DNA of 64,000 nucleotides from the NCBI RefSeq assembly GCF_009724245.1, contig NZ_WNNK01000011.1, forward strand, positions 124,001 to 188,000, written 5' to 3'. Of the stretch, positions 35,248 to 43,990 are shown one piece after another. The DNA comes from Pseudomonas spelaei. GTDB taxonomy: Bacteria; Pseudomonadota; Gammaproteobacteria; Pseudomonadales; Pseudomonadaceae. Position 1 is the stretch's first letter, and every line of letters starts with the position of its first letter. Below the pieces are notes generated by a model. The model saw only the letters and a program-made list of their open reading frames with translations, was not told where the DNA came from and did not search any database. Made by a program: the position numbers and the translations under genes.

Positions 35248-36630
35248 TCAAAGACGACCGTAAGCGCGTGCCGTGCGGTCGACAGCCATGCGGGTCTTGT
35301 CCACCAGTTCGTCGATATCGGCGTGGCTGGCCACCAGCGCCGGCGCCATGATCATGCGGCCCAGGGTAGAACGAATAATCAGGCCTTCTTCAAAACCAAA
35401 CGTACGGCATTGCCAGGCCATTTCGTTCTCGTTGGCAAACCGTTTGCGGCTGGTTTTGTCTTCTGCGAACTGCAACGCAGCGACCAGGCCGGTGCCCTGA
35501 ATCTCGCCAATCAACGGATGGTCGCCAAAGGCTTCACGCAGGCAGCGCTGCAAGTAAGGCCCGGTTTCCTGCTTGACCTGGGTGACGATGCCCTCATCGC
35601 GCAACGCCTTGAGGTTGGCAATCGCCACTGCCGCTGCCACCGGGTGCCCGGAATAGGTCAGGCCGTGGGCAAATACGCCACCCTGTTCTACCAATACCTG
35701 AGCCATGCGTTTGGACAGAATCAGGCCGCCCATGGGGATATAGCCACTGGTCAGCCCTTTGGCGATGGACAGCGTGTCCGGCTCAAAGCCGAAGTATTCG
35801 TGGGCAAACCATTCCCCCGTGCGACCGAAGCCGCCAATCACCTCGTCAGCGCACAGCAGCACATCGTACTGACGGCAGATACGCTGGATTTCGGGCCAGT
35901 AGCTCTCCGGCGGAAAAATCATCCCGCCCGCACCCTGGAACGGCTCGGCAACAAATGCCGCGACGTTTTCAGCGCCCAGTTCAAGAATCTTCTCTTCCAG
36001 CTGTCGAGCAGCCCGCAGGCCAAACGCCTCGGGGCTCAGGTTGCCTTCATGGGCAAACCAGTACGGCTCGTCGATATGCGCAACGTCCGGGATCATCCCG
36101 CCCATTTCATGCATCGACTTCATGCCACCCAGCGCCGTGGCGGCGAGGGTCGAGCCGTGATAGCCATTCCAGCGCCCGATCATGATCTTCTTTTGCGGCT
36201 TGCCCAGGATCTGCCAGTAACGGCGCACGGTACGGATCAACACCTCGTTGGCTTCGGAGCCGGAGTTGGTATAGATCGCGTGGCTGTAGTGGTCAGGCAA
36301 CAGGCTAAAGAGCAACTCGGACAACTCCACCACGGCCGGGTGGGTGGTGTGGAAAAACAGGTTGTAGTACGGCAACTGCTCCAGTTGATGGCTGGCGGCT
36401 GCGGCCAGGTCCTTGCGTCCGTAGCCCAGGTTGGTGCACCACAGACCCGACATCCCGTCCAGGTAGCGCTTGCCATCGCTGTCCCACAAGGCCAGGCCCT
36501 CACCCCGCACAATCACGCGCGGACCTTCTGCATTCAACGCCTTCTGATCGACAAAGGCATGGATATGGTGGGCAGCGTCGAGTGCCTGGTACTCAGCCGT
36601 GCTACGCGGGGCATCGAGTCTGATGTTCAT
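35248..36630 (-). CDS. Class III PLP aminotransferase (putrescine/omega-amino acid type)
   Basis: A 460-residue fold-type I aminotransferase. Landmarks: YTNSGSEANEVLIRTVRRY (phosphate-binding), GRWNGYHGSTLAATALGG, DEVIGGFGRTGEWF, and SIAKGLTSGYIPMGG with the PLP lysine. The N-terminal HAFVD-Q and LWCTNLGYGR are like SpuC-type putrescine/cadaverine-pyruvate aminotransferases. The enzyme would transfer the terminal amino group of a diamine or omega-amino acid to pyruvate. GGAG lies before the ATG. The polyamine-synthesis pair lies about 5 kb away, but this gene is on its own transcript. Confidence 0.86.
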   Translation of the reverse strand: MNIRLDAPRSTAEYQALDAAHHIHAFVDQKALNAEGPRVIVRGEGLALWDSDGKRYLDGMSGLWCTNLGYGRKDLAAAASHQLEQLPYYNLFFHTTHPAVVELSELLFSLLPDHYSHAIYTNSGSEANEVLIRTVRRYWQILGKPQKKIMIGRWNGYHGSTLAATALGGMKSMHEMGGMIPDVAHIDEPYWFAHEGNLSPEAFGLRAARQLEEKILELGAENVAAFVAEPFQGAGGMIFPPESYWPEIQRICRQYDVLLCADEVIGGFGRTGEWFAHEYFGFEPDTLSIAKGLTSGYIPMGGLILSKRMAQVLVEQGGVFAHGLTYSGHPVAAAVAIANLKALRDEGIVTQVKQETGPYLQRCLREAFGDHPLIGEIQGTGLVAALQFAEDKTSRKRFANENEMAWQCRTFGFEEGLIIRSTLGRMIMAPALVASHADIDELVDKTRMAVDRTARAYGRL

Positions 36631-36765
36631 TGCAGGTCTCCTTGATTATCAGTTTTATAAGTACTGGCAAGCAGGTGTTGACCGCATAGTGTTAGGAAGC
36701 GGGGAATGGCGAAATTAGGATTTTTATTGTCGCTGGAAAGGAAAAAGCTACTGGCTTACTGCTCC

Positions 36766-36868
36766 CTGTAGCCGCTGCCGAGGCACGAGGCTGCGATGCG
36801 GTCCGCAGGACCGCCCTTGGGGCCGCTACGCAGCCCATCGCAGCCTCGTGCCTCGGCAGCGGCTACAG
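36766..36868. repeat. Palindromic repeat, CTGTAGCCGCTGCCGAG family
   Basis: Arms CTGTAGCCGCTGCCGAGGCACGAGGCTGCGATG and the complement ending at 36868 pair over more than 30 bases. A near copy is at 43991-44094, differing at only a few arm positions, but the two centres diverge. It lies between metE and the aminotransferase gene. Confidence 0.85.
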
Positions 36869-36870
36869 GG

Positions 36871-36905
36871 TGTCAGGTGTCAGGTGTCAGGTGTCAGGTG
36901 TCAGG
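36871..36905. repeat. Five tandem TGTCAGG heptamers reaching the metE stop codon
   Basis: TGTCAGG is repeated five times without interruption from 36871 to 36905. The last copy contains the complement of the metE TGA stop (36901-36903). Seven-base units would change the frame of any read-through and are prone to slippage, so copy number probably varies among strains. Confidence 0.9.
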
Positions 36906-39189
36906 CTAACTCTGAACGCAATTGACGCGCCGCAGTGACCATATGAATCAACGCCGCCTCAGTCTCCGGCCAGCCACGGGTTTTCAAACCGCAATCCGGG
37001 TTGACCCACAGGCGCTCGGCCGGAATGCGTTTGGCCGCCTTGCGCAACAGGTTGGCCATTTCCGAAGCTTCCGGCACCCGTGGCGAGTGGATGTCGTAGA
37101 CGCCCGGGCCGATGTCGTTCGGGTAAGCGAAGGCTTCGAACGCGTCCAGCAGCTCCATGTCCGAGCGTGAGGTTTCAATGGTGATCACATCCGCATCCAT
37201 GGCCGCAATCGACTCGATCACGTCGTTGAACTCGCTGTAGCACATGTGGGTGTGGATCTGGGTTTCATCACGCACCCCGCAGGCACACAAACGAAACACT
37301 TCAGTGGCCCAATCCAGGTAGTGCTGCCACTGTGCGCGGCGCAACGGCAAGCCTTCACGGAAGGCGGCTTCGTCGATCTGCACGATCTTGATGCCGGCCG
37401 CTTCCAGGTCCACCACTTCGTCACGAATCGCCAGGGCGAGTTGACGGGCCTGCACTTCGCGGCTCACGTCCTCGCGCTGGAACGACCACATCAGCATGGT
37501 CACAGGGCCGGTCAGCATGCCCTTCATCACCTTGTTGGTCAGGCCTTGTGCGTAGCGGATCCACTCCACGGTCATGGCTTTCGGACGGCTCAGGTCACCA
37601 AAAATCACCGCCGGTTTCACGCAACGGGAACCATAGCTCTGCACCCAACCAAAGCGGGTGAACACATAGCCATCCAGTTGTTCGGCGAAGTATTCGACCA
37701 TGTCGTTACGTTCAGCTTCACCATGCACCAGCACGTCCAGGCCAAGGTTCTCCTGCACTTCAACAGCATGGCGAATCTCGCTGTGCATGGCTTCGACGTA
37801 TTCGGCCTCGCTCAACTTGCCGGCCTTGAACGACTGGCGAGCCAGGCGGATCGACGCGGTTTGCGGGAACGAACCGATGGTGGTGGTCGGGAACAGCGGC
37901 AGGTTCAGGCCAGCACGTTGCTTCGCGATGCGCGCGGCAAACAGCGAATCACGCTGGCTGTCCTTGGCCGTAATCGCGGCGACACGCGCCTGGACGGCAG
38001 GCTTGTGAATCCGTGGCGAAGCGGCGCGAGTCGCCTGTACTGAACGGCTTTCAGCCAGTGCGGCAAGTACCTTGGGCGCTTCAGGTGCGTTGACCGCCTG
38101 AGCCAATACCGCCACCTCTTCGCACTTCTGTACGGCAAAGGCCAGCCAGCTTTTCAGCTCAGCGTCCAGCTTGTCTTCACGCCCCAGGTCCACCGGGCTG
38201 TGGAGCAGCGAGCAGGAAGGCGCAACCCACAACCGATCACCCAACCGCTCATGGGCGTGATGCAGGGTTTGCAGGGCTTTTTCCAGATCGCAACGCCAGA
38301 CGTTACGGCCATTGACCACGCCCAACGACAGGATCTTGTAGGCCGGCAGGCGGTCGAGAATCGTCGGGTACTGCTCAGGGGCCCGCACCAGGTCGATGTG
38401 CAGGCCGTCCACTGGCAGGTTCGCTGCCAGGCCGAGGTTCTCTTCCAGGCCGCCGAAGTAGGTGGCAACCAACTTCTTCAGCGGGTCGCGCTGAATCAGG
38501 TTGTAGGCGCGTTCAAAGGCATTTTTCCACTCCTGCGGCAGGTCCAGCACCAGGATTGGCTCGTCGATCTGCACCCACTCCACACCCAGGTCCGCCAGGC
38601 GCTGGAAGATCTGGCCGTACAGCGGCAGCAGACGGTCCAGCAGGTCAAGCTTGTCGAAGTCGCCACCCTTGGCCTTGCCCAGCCACAGGTACGTCAGCGG
38701 GCCAATCACGACAGGCTTGACGGTGTGACCCAGGTCACGCGCTTCCTTTACTTCTTCGAACAGTTGATCCCAGCCCAGCTGGAATTGCTGATCGGCGCTG
38801 AACTCAGGGACCAGATAGTGGTAGTTGGTGTCGAACCACTTGGTCATTTCTTGGGCGTGAGCACCGCCGCAGCAACTGTCGCTGACACCACGGGCCATGC
38901 CGAACAGGGTTTGCAGGGTGGCCTTGCCATCGGCCGGGCGGAAACGCTCAGGGATGACACCGAACATCAGCGAGTGAGTCAACACCTGGTCGTACCAGGC
39001 GAAGTCACCGGCGGGCAGCAGTTCGATACCGGCTTTCTTCTGCAAGTCCCAATGGGTCTTGCGCAGCTCACGGCCTACGGCACGCAGGCCGGCTTCGTCC
39101 AGTTCGCCCTTCCAAAACGCTTCCTGCGCTTTTTTCAGTTCACGATCGCGTCCAATGCGCGGAAATCCAAGGGAATGAGCGACGGCCAT
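36901..39189 (-). CDS. metE: Cobalamin-independent methionine synthase
   Basis: A 762-residue enzyme that transfers a methyl group from methyltetrahydrofolate polyglutamate to homocysteine. The usual length is about 750-765. N-terminal AHSLGFPRIGRDRELK is diagnostic. The C-terminal catalytic barrel has the zinc ligands in HTHMCYSEFND and NPDCGLKTRGWPET, and the sequence GPVTMLMWSFQREDV is typical. The start at 39189 follows GGAG, and a five-residue longer form begins at 39204. Two GAG-N5-CTC dyads lie upstream. Divergent LysE-type exporter at 39296. metR is not adjacent. The stop codon lies within a tandem heptamer array. Confidence 0.97.
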   Translation of the reverse strand: MAVAHSLGFPRIGRDRELKKAQEAFWKGELDEAGLRAVGRELRKTHWDLQKKAGIELLPAGDFAWYDQVLTHSLMFGVIPERFRPADGKATLQTLFGMARGVSDSCCGGAHAQEMTKWFDTNYHYLVPEFSADQQFQLGWDQLFEEVKEARDLGHTVKPVVIGPLTYLWLGKAKGGDFDKLDLLDRLLPLYGQIFQRLADLGVEWVQIDEPILVLDLPQEWKNAFERAYNLIQRDPLKKLVATYFGGLEENLGLAANLPVDGLHIDLVRAPEQYPTILDRLPAYKILSLGVVNGRNVWRCDLEKALQTLHHAHERLGDRLWVAPSCSLLHSPVDLGREDKLDAELKSWLAFAVQKCEEVAVLAQAVNAPEAPKVLAALAESRSVQATRAASPRIHKPAVQARVAAITAKDSQRDSLFAARIAKQRAGLNLPLFPTTTIGSFPQTASIRLARQSFKAGKLSEAEYVEAMHSEIRHAVEVQENLGLDVLVHGEAERNDMVEYFAEQLDGYVFTRFGWVQSYGSRCVKPAVIFGDLSRPKAMTVEWIRYAQGLTNKVMKGMLTGPVTMLMWSFQREDVSREVQARQLALAIRDEVVDLEAAGIKIVQIDEAAFREGLPLRRAQWQHYLDWATEVFRLCACGVRDETQIHTHMCYSEFNDVIESIAAMDADVITIETSRSDMELLDAFEAFAYPNDIGPGVYDIHSPRVPEASEMANLLRKAAKRIPAERLWVNPDCGLKTRGWPETEAALIHMVTAARQLRSELA

Positions 39190-39243
39190 GACAAAAAACT
39201 CCAATGTGTAGGTATGGGAGCTATTGTCGGCAGGGATCGATAG

Positions 39244-39286
39244 TGAGACAAACTCATTTTATTCCAGATGATCACGAGTTTTTCTC
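39244..39286. promoter_or_regulatory. Two GAG-N5-CTC dyads upstream of metE, possible MetR sites
   Basis: TGAGACAAACTCA at 39244-39256 and GAGTTTTTCTC at 39276-39286 are symmetric half-sites with a five-base spacer, centred 31 bases apart (three helical turns). The E. coli MetR consensus is TGAA-N5-TTCA, so these match in spacing and differ symmetrically at one position per half. They lie 55-97 bases before metE and may act on both metE and the divergent exporter. Inference from similarity. Confidence 0.4.
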
Positions 39287-39295
39287 ATGACAACA

Positions 39296-39910
39296 TCAAC
39301 CTCTGACGTGCAGGTAGAACGTGTGAAACATGAAGTAGGCACACACCGCCAGTGCCACTCCCATCAGCCGATTGAACACCGTGAAGTAGGACTCACGGGT
39401 AATGCGTCTCCCCGCCACAGCCCCCAGCAGCGAATAAACCCCCGGTGCACCACCGCCGGCAATACCCAGCAGCGCCGAGACCGCAGCAATGGAAAGGCCA
39501 GATATATGGGCTGCCGGCATCATCACACTGGTGATCGGCAGTACCACCATGATGCCTTTCGGGTTGAGCAGCTGGATCAGAAAGCCGTTCCAGAACGTGA
39601 GGGTTTTCTGTGAGGTGGCCGAGGGTGCCTCCCTCTCCTGAGGCACCACAGTCCTTGCGGTGTAGATCTGGTACGCGAGGTAGAGCGTATAGGCTCCGCC
39701 CACCAGGGAAATGTACGGCAGCACCCGTTGAGAAATGATTGCTTCGCCGGTATAGCCAAAGAGCACAAACAGCACCAGCAGCGCGCAACCCACGCCGACG
39801 AAAAAGCCAACCGAGCGTCGAAACTGACCCGTCAATCCGGCATTCAAGGCCATGAAATTCACCGGGCCGGGGCTGTACATCACACTGAACGCGTAGAGAA
39901 AAATGTCCAT
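39296..39910 (-). CDS. LysE/RhtB-family amino-acid exporter
   Basis: A 204-residue membrane protein with six hydrophobic helices. The family signature is near the N-terminus: SVMYSPGPVNFMALNAGLTGQFRRS, including the conserved P-G-P and the following glycine-rich segment. A second repeat unit includes WNGFLIQLLNPKG. LysE/RhtB proteins export amino acids or related compounds. GAGGT lies six bases before the ATG. Located upstream of metE on the same strand, 106 bases away, so a link with methionine or homocysteine/homoserine export is possible but unproven. Confidence 0.87.
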   Translation of the reverse strand: MDIFLYAFSVMYSPGPVNFMALNAGLTGQFRRSVGFFVGVGCALLVLFVLFGYTGEAIISQRVLPYISLVGGAYTLYLAYQIYTARTVVPQEREAPSATSQKTLTFWNGFLIQLLNPKGIMVVLPITSVMMPAAHISGLSIAAVSALLGIAGGGAPGVYSLLGAVAGRRITRESYFTVFNRLMGVALAVCAYFMFHTFYLHVRG

Positions 39911-40079
39911 CCGTTACCTCTGTCGTAGACCAATGAAAGGAGTCTACGCAGGGCACCCTGAGGCGGGCTTGCACGATTGTGTTTACGTTTTGCTTATCAC
40001 TGAAATAGCCCGCAGCGTCTGTTTATGCCCCGGCCCGCTCTCCATACTTTTGCTTCCCGACCACTCAAGGAAGCCCACC

Positions 40080-40205
40080 ATGGAACCCTGCCGGATACCA
40101 CCGCAGACCGCCCTGTTCATCCACGTCGCCGCCCTCTTCGTCGCCCTCCTGGGCATCGGCAGCCTGGCACTGCTACTGGCCTGGGCCGGGCGCTTGATCT
40201 TCTAG
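40080..40205 (+). CDS. 41-residue single-helix membrane protein (small ORF)
   Basis: ATG at 40080 preceded by AAGGAAG with about nine bases spacing. It gives a 41-residue peptide with a short polar N-terminus (MEPCRIPPQTALF) and one hydrophobic helix to the end (HVAALFVALLGIGSLALLL...). It lies in the gap between the divergent exporter and a LysR gene, whose end touches it. The ribosome site and hydrophobic profile suggest a real small membrane protein, but there is no homology evidence. Confidence 0.5.
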   Translation: MEPCRIPPQTALFIHVAALFVALLGIGSLALLLAWAGRLIF

Positions 40206-40206
40206 T

Positions 40207-41052
40207 TCAAAGGCTCGGGATATCGGCGCTCAAAGTGCGGATCAACGCCTGAGTCTGGGTGTCCCGCTGCGCGGTATAGAGCACCACGTCACGATTGGGC
40301 AGTGGTGGCAGGTCGAAATGCTGCTCCACGTCGACACAACCACTCGGCGCCATGCGTCCTACCATTGCGCCGATACCAATCCCGGCCGTCACCGCCGCGC
40401 CAATGGCCAGAATCCCGCTGCCCACAAAAGCCTCTTCCCAGGGCCGGTTCTGCGCCTGCAGCGCCGCCATCACCATACTGCGCATGCCGCAAGGCTCAGG
40501 CTGGATTGCCAGCGGCAACGCCCGGTCGGACTGAAGCTCGAAGTCCTGCGCCGCCATCCAGCCAAATCGCTCGACACCCACCACTTCGCCGTCCTGACGG
40601 CGGTTGTCATGGCGCAGAATCATCGCCACATCCAACTTACCCTGCTCGTAGTTCAGCAGCATGTCGCGAGACGTACCCAGGCTGAAGGCAACGATCACCT
40701 CCGGGTCCGTGTTCGCCAAACGCCGTAGCCACAGTGTGAGATCGGCCCCGACGATGTGATGGCTGACGCCGACTCGCAGGGTTCTTTTCTGCTGGCCGAA
40801 GCAGTTCAGGGCATCTTGATAGTTATCCAGCAGGCGCCGGGCACTGGCGAGGAATGCTTGCCCATGAACCGACAAGATGACCTGTCGCGGCGTGCGTTCC
40901 AGCAGCTTTCGGCCAAGGCTTTCTTCCAGGCGCTTGATCTTCAGGCTGATCGCCGCCTGAGTACCACCAATAGCATCAGCAGCCAGCGTAAAACTCTTGA
41001 GTTCGGCAACCAGGACGAACGCCTGGATGGCGTCTATATCGGGCATTTTCAT
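40207..41052 (-). CDS. LysR-family transcriptional regulator
   Basis: A 281-residue LysR regulator. The helix-turn-helix is IDAIQAFVLVAELKSFTLAA with GGTQAAISLKIKRLEESLG. The effector domain (LRVGVSHHIVGADLTLWLRRL) is shorter than usual but continuous to a normal end. No target gene is adjacent in the classical divergent arrangement: a 490-base gap with a palindromic repeat separates it from nspC. It is convergent with the small membrane ORF. Target unknown. Confidence 0.87.
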   Translation of the reverse strand: MKMPDIDAIQAFVLVAELKSFTLAADAIGGTQAAISLKIKRLEESLGRKLLERTPRQVILSVHGQAFLASARRLLDNYQDALNCFGQQKRTLRVGVSHHIVGADLTLWLRRLANTDPEVIVAFSLGTSRDMLLNYEQGKLDVAMILRHDNRRQDGEVVGVERFGWMAAQDFELQSDRALPLAIQPEPCGMRSMVMAALQAQNRPWEEAFVGSGILAIGAAVTAGIGIGAMVGRMAPSGCVDVEQHFDLPPLPNRDVVLYTAQRDTQTQALIRTLSADIPSL

Positions 41053-41206
41053 GGCGTGTTTTGGCGTGTGATTTGAGAGGTGACGTTAGCACGGCAGGGA
41101 AACGTTGTACTGCGCTGCGGGTTTGAGCGGGTACAAGACGAGCACGCAACGCACGCCAGATCCTTGGAAGCCTGGCCGAGCGCCTTGTGAAATGCGCAAG
41201 TCGAAT

Positions 41207-41314
41207 GTGGGAGCCGTCGAGCTTTAGCGAGGCCGCGATAGCGGTGTGTCAGGCAACATCTCTATCGGCAGTACCGACGCCTTCGCGGCCTCGCTAAAGC
41301 TCGACGGCTCCCAC
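41207..41314. repeat. Palindromic repeat, GAGCCGTCGAGC variant
   Basis: GTGGGAGCCGTCGAGCTTTAGCGAGGC at 41207 and its complement ending at 41314 form arms of about 31 bases. It is a sequence variant of the copies at 14415 and 122, with compensating changes in both arms (GCTGTC becomes GCCGTC), which argues for selection on the paired form. Confidence 0.85.
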
Positions 41315-41543
41315 AAGGGATCGGTGTTGCCTGATAGTTCTGTGTTTCAACGTCAGGCGACAAGCCCTTCCTCAGCCGCGCTGGCGAACATGTCTTTCGC
41401 GGGCACGTTGATCCACTAGATGTCATATTCACAGGCGAGCTTATAGCCGAGCCCGCAAAATCCGCTCACTAACCTTTCGATCTGAACCAAGTGCGGGCAC
41501 AATGCGTGTCCTTTTTTGGCAGGCACCGCCGCAGGCTCTGAAA
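41315..41543. other. Gene-free stretch before nspC with a possible decayed coding remnant
   Basis: No intact gene. On the minus strand 41353-41463 reads as a coding-like tail (GYKLACEYDI, an in-frame stop, then WINVPAKDMFASAAEEGL and stop), suggesting the end of a degraded gene interrupted by a nonsense codon. Any promoter of nspC would also lie here. Family of the remnant not recognised, and chance is possible. Confidence 0.25.
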
Positions 41544-42641
41544 ATGATCAAAACGCCGTACTACCTCATCGATAAACAGAAGCTTCTGGTCAACATGCAG
41601 AAGATCGCCTACGTGCGCGAACAGTCCGGGGCCAAGGCCCTGCTGGCACTCAAGTGCTTCGCCACCTGGTCGGTGTTCGACCTGATGCAGGAATACATGG
41701 ACGGCACCACGTCTTCGTCGCTCTATGAGCTCAAGCTCGGTCGCCAGAAGTTCGAAGGTGAAGCCCACGCCTACAGCGTGGCCTGGGCCGACGATGAGAT
41801 CGAGGAGATGCTCGATCACTGCGACAAGATCATCTTCAACTCCATCAGCCAACTGCAACGCTTTGCCGAACGCAGCGAAGGCAAGACCCGCGGCCTGCGC
41901 GTCAACCCGCAAGTGAGCAGCTCCGACTACCTGCTGGCCGACCCGGCGCGCCCATTCAGCCGCCTGGGCGAATGGGACCCGGTGAAGATCGAAGGCGTGA
42001 TCGAACAGATCTCCGGCTTCATGTTCCACAACAACTGCGAGAACGGCGACTTCAACCTGTTCGACCAGATGCTGGGCACCATCGAAGAACGCTTCGGCGC
42101 GCTGCTGCACAAGGTCAATTGGGTCAGCCTCGGCGGCGGCATCCACTTCACCGGTGAAGGCTATGCCATCGACGCCTTCTGCCAGCGCCTCAAGGCGTTC
42201 TCGCAGAAGTACGACGTACAGGTTTACCTGGAACCGGGTGAAGCGGCGATCACCAACAGCGCCTCGCTGGAAGTCACGGTGCTCGACACCCTCTATAACG
42301 GCAAAAACCTGGCCGTGGTAGACAGCTCCATCGAAGCCCACTTGCTGGACCTGCTGATCTACCGCCTCAACGCCAAGCTGGCGCCAAGCGAGGGTGAACA
42401 CACCTATATGGTGTGCGGCAAGTCATGCCTGGCTGGAGACATCTTCGGTGAGTATCAATTTGATCGTCCGCTGACCATCGGCGATCGGCTGTCGTTCATC
42501 GACACCGCAGGCTACACCATGGTCAAGAAAAACTGGTTCAACGGCCTGAAAATGCCGTCCATCGTAGTGAAACAACTCGACGGTACAGTCGAGGTGGTTC
42601 GTGAATTTGGTTACGAAGACTACCTGTCCAGCCTTTCGTAA
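41544..42641 (+). CDS. nspC: Carboxynorspermidine/carboxyspermidine decarboxylase
   Basis: A 365-residue fold-III PLP decarboxylase. The PLP lysine is in ALLALKCFATWSVF, a glycine-rich SLGGGIHFTGEGY contacts the phosphate, and EPGEAAITNS and the catalytic cysteine region MVCGKSCLAGDIFGEY close the active site. It removes CO2 from carboxy(nor)spermidine, the last step of the alternative spermidine route. The start at 41544 (MIKTPYY) matches the family, and the frame from 41502 adds an unlikely leader. Its partner synthase follows 29 bases later, so the two form an operon. Confidence 0.9.
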   Translation: MIKTPYYLIDKQKLLVNMQKIAYVREQSGAKALLALKCFATWSVFDLMQEYMDGTTSSSLYELKLGRQKFEGEAHAYSVAWADDEIEEMLDHCDKIIFNSISQLQRFAERSEGKTRGLRVNPQVSSSDYLLADPARPFSRLGEWDPVKIEGVIEQISGFMFHNNCENGDFNLFDQMLGTIEERFGALLHKVNWVSLGGGIHFTGEGYAIDAFCQRLKAFSQKYDVQVYLEPGEAAITNSASLEVTVLDTLYNGKNLAVVDSSIEAHLLDLLIYRLNAKLAPSEGEHTYMVCGKSCLAGDIFGEYQFDRPLTIGDRLSFIDTAGYTMVKKNWFNGLKMPSIVVKQLDGTVEVVREFGYEDYLSSLS

Positions 42642-42670
42642 AGCGGACAGATAAAGGAGAGCTAAAGCAA

Positions 42671-43915
42671 TTGAAAAAGAACGTTCTTATCATTGGTGCA
42701 GGAGGTGTCGCCAAGGTGGTGGCCCACAAGTGCGCGCAGCACAACGACGAACTCGGTCGTATTGCTATCGCGTCGCGCAACATCTCCAAATGCCAGGCCA
42801 TCATCGACAGCGTCAAGGCCAAGGGTAGCCTCAAGGTACCCGCCCAAATCCAAGCCTTTGCGCTGAACGCCCTGGACGTGGAAGCGACCAAGGCACTGAT
42901 TCGCGAAACCGAATCGCAGATCGTCATCAACGTCGGTTCCGCCTTCCTCAACATGTCGGTACTGCGTGCCTGCATCGATACCGGCGTGGCCTACCTCGAC
43001 ACCGCCATCCACGAAGAGCCGGGCAAAGTCTGTGAGACGCCGCCGTGGTACGGCAACTACGAGTGGAACCACCTGGAAGAGTGCAAACAGAAGAACATCA
43101 CGGCCATCCTCGGCGTGGGCTTCGACCCGGGTGTCGTCAACGCTTACGCGGCGCTGGCGCAGCAAAAGCATTTTGACCGCATTGATTCGATCGACATTCT
43201 CGACGTCAACGCCGGCTCCCATGGCAAATATTTCGCCACCAATTTCGACCCGGAAATCAACTTCCGCGAATTCACCGGACAGGTGTGGAGCTGGCAGAAC
43301 AGCCAGTGGACCAGCAACACCATGTTCGAGGTCAAGCGTACAGACGACCTGCCAGTTGTAGGCTCGCAGAATCTGTACCTGACCGGCCATGATGAAGTGC
43401 ACTCGCTGTCGAAAAACCTCGACGTGCCCAACGTGCGTTTCTGGATGAGTTTCGGCGAACACTACATCAACGTGTTCACCGTGCTGAAAAACCTCGGCCT
43501 GCTCTCCGAAAAACCGGTCACTACCGCCGAAGGCCTGGAAGTCGTGCCGCTGAAACTGGTCAAGGCCGTACTGCCTGACCCATCTTCGCTGGCGCCGGGC
43601 TACACCGGCAAGACCTGCATCGGCGACCTGGTCAAGGGCACCAGGGATGGCCAGCCGCGCGAGCTGTTCATCTACAACGTGGCTTGCCACGAAGAAGCCT
43701 TTGCCGAAACCGACAGCCAGGGCATCTCCTACACCGCCGGCGTACCGCCCGTGGCTGCAGCGCTGCTGGTAGCGCGTGGCGTGTGGGATGTGAAACACAT
43801 GGCCAACGTCGAGGAACTGCCGGCGGAGCCATTCCTCAAAGCGTTGGACGTGATGGGTTTGCCGACTCGGATCAAAGACGAGAACGGTGATCGTGCCTGG
43901 GATGCTATCGCCTGA
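42671..43915 (+). CDS. Carboxynorspermidine/carboxyspermidine synthase (saccharopine dehydrogenase-like)
   Basis: A 414-residue NADPH-dependent reductase. The Rossmann motif is VLIIGAGGVAKVVAHKCA, followed by IAIASRNISKC. The substrate domain holds GVGFDPGVVNAYA and NVACHEEAFAE. The enzyme condenses aspartate semialdehyde with putrescine or diaminopropane to give the carboxy-polyamine used by nspC. It starts at TTG (42671) with AGGAG about twelve bases upstream. The decarboxylase gene lies first, the reverse of the order I expect in several other bacteria. The pair replaces the usual speDE pathway. Confidence 0.9.
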   Translation: MKKNVLIIGAGGVAKVVAHKCAQHNDELGRIAIASRNISKCQAIIDSVKAKGSLKVPAQIQAFALNALDVEATKALIRETESQIVINVGSAFLNMSVLRACIDTGVAYLDTAIHEEPGKVCETPPWYGNYEWNHLEECKQKNITAILGVGFDPGVVNAYAALAQQKHFDRIDSIDILDVNAGSHGKYFATNFDPEINFREFTGQVWSWQNSQWTSNTMFEVKRTDDLPVVGSQNLYLTGHDEVHSLSKNLDVPNVRFWMSFGEHYINVFTVLKNLGLLSEKPVTTAEGLEVVPLKLVKAVLPDPSSLAPGYTGKTCIGDLVKGTRDGQPRELFIYNVACHEEAFAETDSQGISYTAGVPPVAAALLVARGVWDVKHMANVEELPAEPFLKALDVMGLPTRIKDENGDRAWDAIA

Positions 43916-43990
43916 TCGCAGCCCGATAACAAAGTGCGTCTGAATGGGCGCACTTCAGATCGTTACACACCCCCAAAACCCGCTGAAACC

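Noticed and set aside
35131..36645. A 504-codon open frame on the plus strand opposite the class III aminotransferase
   Set aside because: It is antisense to a full-length, motif-rich aminotransferase. Its product lacks recognisable motifs and has the His/Gln/Gly-rich composition typical of antisense frames in GC-rich genes.
36871..36905. CRISPR-like repeats
   Set aside because: The seven-base units are directly adjacent with no spacers. No cas genes in the window.
39190..39295. Cobalamin riboswitch upstream of metE
   Set aside because: The metE-exporter gap is only 106 bases and lacks the B12-box pattern, too short for the roughly 200-base aptamer.
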